From the NCBI GenBank assembly GCA_002441265.1, contig DJVQ01000068.1:72548-78083 (forward strand): a DNA stretch of 5,536 nt, read 5' to 3'. Under the pieces are notes generated by a model. That model made no database searches and was not told where the DNA came from. It was given only the letters and a program-made list of their open reading frames with translations. Source of the stretch: Syntrophaceae bacterium UBA6252 (GTDB lineage Bacteria > Desulfobacterota > Syntrophia > Syntrophales > UBA6807). Of the stretch, positions 1 through 5,424 are shown in pieces. The position numbers were made by a program, and so were the translations under genes. Each line of letters opens with the position of its first letter. Within the stretch, counting starts at the first letter, position 1.

Positions 1-1
1 A

Positions 2-25
2 AAAAGCTCGGCAGGCAAGGCGCCC
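2..25 (-). repeat. Partial terminus of intergenic inverted-repeat element
   Basis: These 24 bases match the reverse complement of positions 5513-5536 at 21 of 24 places: 8 identical bases (AAAAGCTC), 3 mismatches, then 13 identical bases (AGGCAAGGCGCCC). Similarity stops at base 26, two bases before the oxidoreductase ATG. The copy at the right edge belongs to an element whose other end reads GGCTTCGTAAAAA, so this looks like one terminus of the same family in opposite orientation, with the rest absent. The left boundary lies outside the window. It could also be part of the natural 5' flank of the gene that resembles the repeat by chance, but 21 of 24 makes that unlikely. Confidence 0.6.
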
Positions 26-27
26 CC

Positions 28-1968
28 ATGGACATCGTGACCGCGTGCAACCTCAACTGCCCCGACGCCTGTTCCCTCCGGGTCTCCGGGGACCCGTCGG
101 GAACGCTCACGATCCGGGGCAACCCGGACCATCCCTTCACCCGGGGGTTCACCTGCGGAAAAATACGGGCCTACCCCCGGCGCCTATCCCGTCCCGACCG
201 GATCCGGGCCCCCCTTCTCGTCAGGAAAGGAAACCGGGTCCCCATTTCCTGGGACGAGGCCCTCGATCTGTGCGCCTCGAAAATCCGCGAATACCGGAAG
301 GAGCCGGCCTCCATCCTCCACATTCAGGGAGATGGGGCCAAGGGGGTCCTCAAATCCGCGGCGGCCCTCTTCTTCGGTCTTCTCGGCGCGTCCACGACCC
401 GGGGGGCGCTCTGCGACAGCGCCGGGATCGCCGCATCCATCGCCGATTTCGGCGCCCTCGACATGAACGACGTGGAGGACCTCGCGAACGCCCGGGGGAT
501 CGTCAACTGGGGAAAGGATCTTTCCCGGGCGTCGGTGCACACCGCGCACATCGTCCGGCGGGCCAGGGAGGGAGGAACGCGGGTGTTCACCGTTTCCCCC
601 GGCGGGGACGGCAACGGGCCGTTCTCCGATGAAACCCTCCTCATCCGTCCCGGAACGGATCGTTTTCTCGCCGCCGCCGTCCTTCGGCTCCTCCTGGAAC
701 GGGAGGCCGTCGACCCCGGGCTCACGGCGAAATGCCGTCATTTCGGCGCCCTGAGAAGAATCCTCGAGGACAGGTCCCCGGAGGACCTTGCCGGGGCGTG
801 CGGCGTCTCCCTCCGGGACGTGGAGCGGCTCTTCACCTTTTACCGGGAGCACCGCCCGGCGGCCGCCCTGATCGGCTGGGGCCTCCAGCGGTACCGTTTC
901 GGTTCCGAAAACGTCCGCTGGATCGACGCCCTCGCCTTTCTCACCGGAAACGTCGGCATCCCCGGAGGAGGCAGTTCCTTCAACGTTTCATCCCTGAGAA
1001 ACTTCAACCTCGACTGGGCTGGGTCCTTCGACCACGGGAAGATCCGCGCGTTTCTCCTCCCGGAGATCGGAAGGGAAATCCTCGAAGCGGAGGATCCCCC
1101 GGTGCGAATGCTCTGGGTGAACGGAACCAACGTGGTGAACCAGGCCGCGGACGCGTCCGCCGTCGCCCGGGCCTTCGAAAGGGTGGACTTCAAGGTCGTC
1201 GTGGAAGCCTTCCCGACCGACACGGCGATCCGGGCGGACCTCGTCCTGCCCTGCGCCCTCAACCTGGAGCAGGAGGACATCATCGGCTCCTTTCTCCACC
1301 CGTACGTCCAGTACGCAAGGCCCGCCGTTCCCCCTCCAGAAGGCTGCCGGGACGACTTTTCCATTCTCGAGGAACTGGGAAAGCGGCTCGATCCCCCCGT
1401 GGCGCTCCCCCCGCGGGAGGAATGCCTCCGCCGGTCCCTCCGGTCCCCCTTCCTCGACGTCTCCCTGGAGGAACTGAGGGAAAGGGGCTTTGCGAGGGCG
1501 CGCAGGGGACGGGTCGCCTTCGAGGGACTCCGGTTCGCCCACCCCGACGGGAAATGCCGCCTCCCGGAAAAACTTCACGACGAACCCCCGGCGCCGGCGG
1601 GATACCCCCTGTCCCTCCTCTCCCTCATCCGCCGGGGCGCCATGCACTCCCAGATCCCGCCGGAGGAACAGGAGTGCCCGCCGGTTGTCCGCGTGGGCAG
1701 GGAATGCGCCGCCCTTCGGGAACTGGACCTGGACGGCGAGATCCACCTCGTCTCCCCGAAGGGGCGGATGCCCGTCCGCGTCGAAGTCGTCGACGGCCTT
1801 CATCCCCGGGCGGTCGTGTACCGCAGAGGGGACTGGCTTCTTTGCGGAGGCGGCGTGAACCGTCTCGTTTCCGCGGTTTCCACGGACCGGGGGGAGGGAA
1901 CCGCCTATTACAGCCAGAACGTACGCCTGGAAAACGCCGGGGCGAAGAAATCCCCGGGGACCTCGTGA
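28..1968 (+). CDS. Molybdopterin-dependent oxidoreductase with N-terminal [4Fe-4S] site (DMSO-reductase superfamily)
   Basis: This is a 646-residue enzyme expected to bind bis-MGD molybdenum (or tungsten) cofactor and one [4Fe-4S] cluster. The cluster motif is C7-x3-C11-x3-C15-x27-C43, typical of the superfamily. Cys129 in ALCDSAG sits where the family usually places its Cys/Sec/Ser metal ligand (inferred). Cofactor-binding signatures follow: NWGKD (160-164), LLIRPGTDRFLAAA (204-217), IGWGLQRYRFGSENVRW (282-298), TGNVGIPGGG (306-315), WVNGTNVVNQ (363-372) and the ADLVLP region (403-408). The C-terminal part (about 525-635) looks like the molybdopterin dinucleotide-binding barrel. There is no Tat signal or membrane segment, so it is probably cytoplasmic. 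The ATG at 28 leaves only six residues before the first cluster Cys, and the frame stays open to base 1, so a slightly longer N-terminus is possible. The only Shine-Dalgarno-like stretch (AGGCAAGG, 13-20) lies inside the repeat-like sequence. No Fe-S or membrane partner subunit is visible. It resembles uncharacterised single-subunit members of the superfamily, and substrate cannot be assigned. Confidence 0.9.
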   Translation: MDIVTACNLNCPDACSLRVSGDPSGTLTIRGNPDHPFTRGFTCGKIRAYPRRLSRPDRIRAPLLVRKGNRVPISWDEALDLCASKIREYRKEPASILHIQGDGAKGVLKSAAALFFGLLGASTTRGALCDSAGIAASIADFGALDMNDVEDLANARGIVNWGKDLSRASVHTAHIVRRAREGGTRVFTVSPGGDGNGPFSDETLLIRPGTDRFLAAAVLRLLLEREAVDPGLTAKCRHFGALRRILEDRSPEDLAGACGVSLRDVERLFTFYREHRPAAALIGWGLQRYRFGSENVRWIDALAFLTGNVGIPGGGSSFNVSSLRNFNLDWAGSFDHGKIRAFLLPEIGREILEAEDPPVRMLWVNGTNVVNQAADASAVARAFERVDFKVVVEAFPTDTAIRADLVLPCALNLEQEDIIGSFLHPYVQYARPAVPPPEGCRDDFSILEELGKRLDPPVALPPREECLRRSLRSPFLDVSLEELRERGFARARRGRVAFEGLRFAHPDGKCRLPEKLHDEPPAPAGYPLSLLSLIRRGAMHSQIPPEEQECPPVVRVGRECAALRELDLDGEIHLVSPKGRMPVRVEVVDGLHPRAVVYRRGDWLLCGGGVNRLVSAVSTDRGEGTAYYSQNVRLENAGAKKSPGTS

Positions 1969-1988
1969 ACCCGGACGGGGGTCTTCTA

Positions 1989-2017
1989 TTGACAGGGGCT
2001 CTGTTTTCAACTAAATA
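1989..2017 (+). promoter_or_regulatory. Predicted sigma-70-type promoter of the tol operon
   Basis: A perfect -35 hexamer TTGACA (1989-1994) is followed after exactly 17 bases by TAAATA (2012-2017), in the only AT-richer stretch of this gap. It begins 20 bases after the oxidoreductase stop and lies upstream of tolQ on the same strand. The predicted transcription start is near 2024. The -35 is excellent but the -10 matches consensus at only 3 of 6 positions. No terminator separates it from the upstream gene, so readthrough could also feed the operon. Confidence 0.6.
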
Positions 2018-2023
2018 CAGCAG

Positions 2024-2134
2024 ATGCCGCATGTGGGACGGGTCCCGCGGGAAAGGCCCTTCGCGGCCCCGCGCCCGGCAGGGACACAGGGGGCCGTAAA
2101 GAGAACGTTACGGAGGAAAAAGCCTGGTGAATGA
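2024..2134 (+). CDS. Possible 36-codon leader ORF overlapping the tolQ start (speculative)
   Basis: An ATG at 2024 opens a 36-codon frame that closes with TGA at 2132-2134, overlapping the tolQ GTG start by 8 bases. The peptide begins MPHVGRVPRERP and is strongly basic, with ten Arg/Lys against two Glu. No Shine-Dalgarno sequence precedes it. However, the ATG falls exactly where the predicted tol promoter would start transcription, so it could be read as a leaderless message and couple to tolQ. In DNA this rich in G and C a 36-codon open frame easily arises by chance, and no family is recognised. Treat it as a candidate only. Confidence 0.15.
   Translation: MPHVGRVPRERPFAAPRPAGTQGAVKRTLRRKKPGE
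2035..2065 (+). other. GC-rich hairpins in the tolQ leader
   Basis: GGGA (2035-2038) and TCCC (2043-2046) can pair around a CGGG loop. Immediately after, CGCG (2046-2049) can pair with CGCG (2062-2065) around a partly self-complementary interior containing GGGAAAGGCCC. They lie early in the predicted tol transcript. There is no T-run after them, so they do not look like an intrinsic terminator. In DNA this GC-rich, short stems are common, so a regulatory role is unproven. Confidence 0.25.
2094..2113 (+). promoter_or_regulatory. Hairpin partly covering the tolQ Shine-Dalgarno
   Basis: CCGTAA (2094-2099) is the exact complement of TTACGG (2108-2113), leaving an 8-base loop. The 3' arm includes the first two bases of GGAGG (2112-2116), so when folded in RNA the stem would occlude part of the tolQ ribosome binding site. 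The six base pairs include three A-U pairs, so the stem would be modest and would breathe. The effect on translation is inferred. Confidence 0.35.
2111..2118 (+). promoter_or_regulatory. tolQ ribosome binding site, fixing a GTG start
   Basis: CGGAGGAA contains a strong Shine-Dalgarno GGAGG (2112-2116), 10 bases upstream of GTG at 2127. The nearby ATG at 2131 is out of frame with TolQ, and the next in-frame ATG (2193) lacks a ribosome binding site, so this site decides for GTG. Confidence 0.7.
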
Positions 2135-2876
2135 AGCGCTGGCCGTTTCCACGGTCGATCTGACAGGCCATTTTCATGGCAATCTCTTTGAAATGATTTA
2201 CAACGCGGGGCCCATGGTCCAGATCGTCCTCGTTGTTCTTCTCTTCTTCTCCGTCCTGTCCTGGGCCATCATTCTCATGAAATACAGGATCCTCCGGAGA
2301 ACCAGGAAGGAAAACCGGATGTTCCTCGACATCTACATGAAGGGAAGCCGGTTCTCCGACATTTTCCTCGAATCCAGGAAATTCAGGAACTCCACCATCG
2401 CCGAAGTGTTCCGCTCGGGATACACGGAAATGGGGAAAACGGCCAAAGCGGCCAAGGAACTGGCCGCGGCGTCCGAGGGGGAATCCCTGCCGCCGGTCGA
2501 GCTTCAGGGGCTGGACAACGTGGTCAGGACCCTGAACCGGGCCTGCGACTCCGAGTCGGGCAGGCTTGAAGGATCGCTGGGCTTCCTCGCCACGACGGGC
2601 AGCGCCACCCCGTTCATCGGCCTTTTCGGGACCGTGTGGGGCATCATGAACGCCTTCCGGGGCATCGGCGCCAAGGGTTCGGCCACCCTCGCCGTCGTCG
2701 CGCCGGGCATCTCGGAGGCCCTCATCGCCACGGCCGCAGGGCTTGCCGCCGCCATACCGGCAGTCATTTTCTACAACTATTTCATCAACCAGGTACGGAC
2801 CGTGGGACAGGAAACGGAACATTTCGCATCGGAATTCCTGAACATCGTCGAACGGTCCACCATGAGAAGCTCCTGA
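2127..2876 (+). CDS. tolQ: TolQ, inner-membrane proton-channel component of Tol-Pal (MotA/TolQ/ExbB family)
   Basis: TolQ forms the stator with TolR and couples the proton gradient to movement of TolA. The 249-residue protein is of usual family length. It has three predicted membrane segments: about 29-51 (PMVQIVLVVLLFF onward), 151-173 and 191-217, with a cytoplasmic stretch between the first two. The family hallmarks are clear: GLFGTVWGIMNAF (165-177) and VVAPGISEALIATAAG (190-205). Thr169, Glu197 and Thr202 align with ExbB Thr148, Glu176 and Thr181, the polar residues lining the channel, with identical spacing. Translation starts at GTG 2127. It is the first gene of the operon and ends 2 bases before tolR. 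ExbB is the alternative identity, but the downstream tolB settles it as TolQ. Confidence 0.95.
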   Translation: MNEALAVSTVDLTGHFHGNLFEMIYNAGPMVQIVLVVLLFFSVLSWAIILMKYRILRRTRKENRMFLDIYMKGSRFSDIFLESRKFRNSTIAEVFRSGYTEMGKTAKAAKELAAASEGESLPPVELQGLDNVVRTLNRACDSESGRLEGSLGFLATTGSATPFIGLFGTVWGIMNAFRGIGAKGSATLAVVAPGISEALIATAAGLAAAIPAVIFYNYFINQVRTVGQETEHFASEFLNIVERSTMRSS

Positions 2877-2878
2877 TC

Positions 2879-3307
2879 ATGAGAAGTCTGAAAAGATCCT
2901 TCCGGGAGGGGGGATCGAAACCGCTTTCCGAGATCAACGTGACCCCCCTCGTGGACGTCGTCCTCGTCCTCCTGATCATTTTCATGGTCACGGCGCCCAT
3001 GCTTCAGATGGGAATCGACGTGAACCTCCCCCGGATCAAGGCGAAGACCATCGACGTGACGGAGGAAAAAATCGTTCTCACCATCAAGGGAAACGAGGAG
3101 ATCTTCATCAACAACTACAAGGCGACCCTTTCGGACCTTCACTCCAAGCTGGAGAGCGTCTTCGCGAGCCGGATCGAACGGGAGGTCTTCCTGCGAGCCG
3201 ATGAAAAGGTCCCCTACGGATTCGTGGTCCGGGTCATGGCGGAGGTCCGCAAGGCCGGCGTGGACAGGCTCGGTATGATCACCGAACCTCCGGGAGAAAG
3301 GAAATGA
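2879..3307 (+). CDS. tolR: TolR, stator partner of TolQ (ExbD/TolR family)
   Basis: TolR is the bitopic partner that sits in the TolQ ring and carries the essential membrane aspartate. The 142-residue protein has a short cytoplasmic N-terminus (1-19), one membrane helix (about 25-43) and a periplasmic domain. The signature INVTPLVDVVLVLLIIFMV (19-37) is nearly identical to ExbD/TolR consensus, and Asp26 corresponds to the protonatable Asp (Asp23 in E. coli TolR, Asp25 in ExbD). The periplasmic part contains FLRADEKVPYG (104-114), the conserved segment of the ExbD/TolR fold. The frame is open further upstream, but ATG 2879 fits the family N-terminus and follows the tolQ stop after 2 bases. The ribosome binding site is weak (GAGAAG, inside the end of tolQ), so translation is probably coupled to tolQ. 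Its last bases overlap the next start as ATGA. Confidence 0.95.
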   Translation: MRSLKRSFREGGSKPLSEINVTPLVDVVLVLLIIFMVTAPMLQMGIDVNLPRIKAKTIDVTEEKIVLTIKGNEEIFINNYKATLSDLHSKLESVFASRIEREVFLRADEKVPYGFVVRVMAEVRKAGVDRLGMITEPPGERK

Positions 3308-4035
3308 CACTTTTTGCCCGCCACACCCGGAGAGACCGGCGGGAGGGCATGTCATTGAACAGCATGGTGGTGCTCTCCCTCCTTCTCCACACCCTGATTC
3401 TCGCCATCCTGTTTCTTTCCCCGTCGCTGCCCTCCTCGAAATGGACCTTCGGTCCCACCTACACGGTGGACCTCGTGAGTTTTCCGGCGAGAATGCTGGA
3501 GCAGAAGTCGGCCATCGCCTCCACGGAAAAGGTGTTTTCCCTGGGCCGGGAGGACCGCTCCACCGTCTTCCGGCAGACGTCCCGGACGTCCCTGCCCTTC
3601 GACCGGAGCCTGGAGACGCAGAAGAAAACAGAGCCGAATCGTGTCCGGGAAGCCGTCGGAAAGCTGGAAAAACGGATCGCCTCCTCCCGGGCGCAGGAAA
3701 AATCGGAGGAGCGGGCCGCTTCCGGCGGAACGGCGGAGGTGTCCGCCAACATGAGAATCTACTATGCCATGATCTGGTCCAAGATCAGGGACCAGTGGGC
3801 CCTCCCCGAAGGGATCCTTCCCGGCGACAATTTCGAGGCCGTCGTGGGGGTCAGGATCCGGAAGGACGGAACCGTGAGCAATCTCATATTTGAAAAGCCG
3901 TCGGGAAACCGCTTCTTCGACGAATCGGTCCTGAAGGCGGTAAAGAAAGCGGAACCGTTTCCTCCCTTTCCGGATTTTCTGCGGGAGGAAACGCTCGATC
4001 TGGGCATCCGCTTCCTGTCTTCCGAACTGTCCTGA
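3304..4035 (+). CDS. tolA: TolA-like protein: membrane anchor, short linker, TonB/TolA C-terminal domain
   Basis: This is the periplasm-spanning energy transducer that TolQR moves and that contacts TolB/Pal. Domains: cytoplasmic basic N-terminus (1-18), one membrane helix (about 19-40), linker (about 60-148, polar and charged, KLEKRIASSRAQEKSEER at 120-137) and a TonB/TolA-type C-terminal domain (about 152-240) with IWSKIRDQW, VVGVRIRKDGTVSN and FDESVLKAVKKAEPFPP. The membrane helix carries Ser25-x3-His29 (SLLLH), matching the S-x3-H motif that E. coli TolA and TonB use to engage TolQ/ExbB. At 243 residues it is much shorter than E. coli TolA (about 420), lacking the long alanine/lysine-rich helix. 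The ATG at 3304 overlaps the tolR stop and has GGGAG (3292-3296) at good spacing. ATG 3349 is an alternative, but its GGGAGG is too close. TonB is the other possible name; the position between tolR and tolB supports TolA. Confidence 0.85.
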   Translation: MTLFARHTRRDRREGMSLNSMVVLSLLLHTLILAILFLSPSLPSSKWTFGPTYTVDLVSFPARMLEQKSAIASTEKVFSLGREDRSTVFRQTSRTSLPFDRSLETQKKTEPNRVREAVGKLEKRIASSRAQEKSEERAASGGTAEVSANMRIYYAMIWSKIRDQWALPEGILPGDNFEAVVGVRIRKDGTVSNLIFEKPSGNRFFDESVLKAVKKAEPFPPFPDFLREETLDLGIRFLSSELS

Positions 4036-4078
4036 ACCGTAAAAAAACCATCATGGAGAAAAGCGACCGCAGCCCGCT
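4036..4078 (+). other. tolA-tolB gap lacking a usable Shine-Dalgarno for tolB
   Basis: This 43-base gap starts with an A-run (4041-4047) and contains GGAG at 4055-4058, which is 20 bases before the tolB ATG and too far to serve it directly. The last 15 bases are C-rich with no purine-rich site. No promoter or terminator is seen. Confidence 0.5.
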
Positions 4079-4082
4079 ATGA
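4053..4082 (+). CDS. 9-codon mini-ORF overlapping the tolB start (possible translational coupler)
   Basis: ATG at 4053 opens a frame encoding MEKSDRSPL that stops with TGA at 4080-4082, sharing ATGA with the tolB start at 4079. Because tolB has no well-spaced ribosome binding site, a ribosome finishing this frame could restart on tolB. The mini-ORF itself lacks a clear ribosome binding site (the upstream sequence is A-rich), which weakens the idea. A frame this short is expected often by chance. Confidence 0.2.
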   Translation: MEKSDRSPL

Positions 4083-5392
4083 AGAAAACAGCCTGTCTCA
4101 TCCTGAGCCTGATCCTTCCCCTGATTTTCCTTTCCCGGCCGGCCGCCGGGAAGGTGTACATCGACATCCTGTCCCCGGCGTTCCAGAAGTTTCCCGTCGC
4201 CATCCCCGATTTCACCCCCCTTCCGGGTTCGGAAACGGCTGGTGCCCTCGCGACGGAGATTCCCGGGAGGCTGTCGGGCGCCCTCGAACTCACCGGCTTC
4301 TTCCGGGTGGTGGACAGGAACGCCTACCTGGAATCCCCGGACACGCCGGAAGAGCAGATCCGTTTTTCCGACTGGAGGGCCGTCGGCTCGGAATACCTCG
4401 TCAAGGGGGGGGTCCAGGAGAACGGGGACAGCCTGTCCATCGAGTTTCGGCTTTACGACGTGGTGGAGGGAAGGCTTCTCGCGGGGAAACGGTACACGGG
4501 AAAGCGGAAGGATGAAAAGGCCATGGTCTATCGCATGGCGGGGGAAATCCTTCAGACCCTGACGGGCGACGAGGGGGTTTTCAACACGGAAATCGTGTTC
4601 ACGGGCAAGAAAGACCGTTCATCCGACCTCTACGCGGTCCAGTTCGACGGGTCCAACTTCCGGAGGCTGACAAACACGAAGACCATCACCATCCTCCCCC
4701 GGTGGTCCGGCGATGGAACGAAGATCGCCTACACGAACTACACCCGGGGGAATCCCGATCTGTACGTGCTGAACCTGAGCACCGGGGCGTCCAAGTGCAT
4801 CTCCAGCAAGGGCGGCCTGAACGTTTCGGGCGGATGGTCTCCCGACGGAACGAAGATGCTCGTCGTCTCGAGCCGGGACGGAAACGAGGAGATCTACGTC
4901 CTGGGCCTGGACACGGGGAGTTATACCCGCCTGACCCACGACCCGGCCATCGACGTGTCGCCATCCTGGTCTCCCGACGGGAAGAAGATCGCGTTCGTGT
5001 CGGGCCGGTCGGGATCGCCCCAGGTCTTTCTCATGGAAGCGGACGGGAGCGGGGTGAGAAGGCTCACCTTCGAGGGAAATTACAACTCGTCCCCCGCGTG
5101 GTCCCCCTCCGGATCGCGGATCGCCTACGAAGGGAGAACGGGCGGACAGTTCCAGATCTTCACCATCGAGGAATCCGGAAGAAACAACGTCCAGCTGACC
5201 TATGAAAACGGGGGCGCCGAATCCCCCTCCTGGTCCCCGGACGGTCGCTTCATCGTTTTCCAGGGAAAACGAAACGGCAACGGGAGCATTGCCGTCATCA
5301 ACGCCAACGGGCTGAACCTCCGTGTCCTGCACGGGGGAAAAGACCTGGATGCGTCCTCTCCGGCATGGTCGCCCCGGTTAAATTTGTATTGA
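4079..5392 (+). CDS. tolB: TolB, periplasmic beta-propeller of the Tol-Pal system
   Basis: TolB is exported to the periplasm, where it shuttles between TolA and Pal. The 437-residue protein is of normal length. It has a Sec signal peptide (MKK start, hydrophobic 6-18, probable cleavage after AAG at 22-24), followed by KVYIDILSP, in the place of the TolA-binding N-terminal segment of E. coli TolB. The TolB N-terminal domain (about 37-165) includes LTGFFRVVDR and YLVKGG. The propeller follows with repeated W-S-x-D/S-G motifs: WSGDGTKIAY (209-218), WSPDGTKMLV (253-262), WSPDGKKIAF (297-306), WSPSGSRIAY (341-350), WSPDGRFIVF (385-394) and a closing WSPRLNLY (430-437), consistent with six blades. 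Spacing is an almost exact 44 residues, which points to an intact propeller. No in-frame alternative start lies between the upstream TAA (4040-4042) and ATG 4079. Its own ribosome binding site is poor, so coupling to upstream translation is likely. Confidence 0.96.
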   Translation: MKKTACLILSLILPLIFLSRPAAGKVYIDILSPAFQKFPVAIPDFTPLPGSETAGALATEIPGRLSGALELTGFFRVVDRNAYLESPDTPEEQIRFSDWRAVGSEYLVKGGVQENGDSLSIEFRLYDVVEGRLLAGKRYTGKRKDEKAMVYRMAGEILQTLTGDEGVFNTEIVFTGKKDRSSDLYAVQFDGSNFRRLTNTKTITILPRWSGDGTKIAYTNYTRGNPDLYVLNLSTGASKCISSKGGLNVSGGWSPDGTKMLVVSSRDGNEEIYVLGLDTGSYTRLTHDPAIDVSPSWSPDGKKIAFVSGRSGSPQVFLMEADGSGVRRLTFEGNYNSSPAWSPSGSRIAYEGRTGGQFQIFTIEESGRNNVQLTYENGGAESPSWSPDGRFIVFQGKRNGNGSIAVINANGLNLRVLHGGKDLDASSPAWSPRLNLY

Positions 5393-5418
5393 CCTTTTTT
5401 CCTGCCGTATGTTTTAAT
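5389..5418 (+). promoter_or_regulatory. Predicted promoter overlapping the tolB stop
   Basis: TTGACC (5389-5394) overlaps the tolB TGA (5390-5392) and is followed after 18 bases by TTTAAT (5413-5418). Each hexamer matches the sigma-70 consensus at 5 of 6 positions, in a locally AT-rich stretch. Transcription would begin near 5425, at the left end of the repeat element. It could drive the next gene (pal is expected there, but not seen) separately from tolQRAB, or produce an RNA from the repeat. Confidence 0.55.
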
Positions 5419-5424
5419 CGTGGC

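Noticed and set aside
988..2010. Long antisense open frame of 340 codons opposite the oxidoreductase, and similar antisense frames opposite tolB and tolR.
   Set aside because: They lie opposite genes with clear family motifs. GC-rich codon use leaves few stops on the other strand, and the translations (Gly/Arg/Pro-rich) show no recognisable domain.
732..2099. 455-codon same-strand frame rich in Pro, Arg and Gly inside the oxidoreductase.
   Set aside because: It is an out-of-frame reading of a gene with intact cofactor motifs, and its composition is typical of a GC-rich shadow.
2636..2878. Upstream extension of the TolR frame by 81 residues.
   Set aside because: The extension reads through tolQ out of frame and has no TolR-like features. 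ATG 2879 matches the family N-terminus.
2861..2886. 9-base direct repeat CATGAGAAG (2861-2869 and 2878-2886) around the tolQ-tolR junction.
   Set aside because: It is short and partly explained by codons for Met-Arg-Ser in both frames. It may help place a weak ribosome binding site but is not evidence of an element.
28..5392. The whole block considered as a novel system linking a redox enzyme to Tol energy transduction.
   Set aside because: The tol genes are standard, have their own promoter, and nothing in the sequence ties the oxidoreductase to them beyond adjacency.
5393..5402. Run of six T after tolB as a possible terminator.
   Set aside because: No stem precedes the T-run. It lies in the spacer of the predicted promoter instead.
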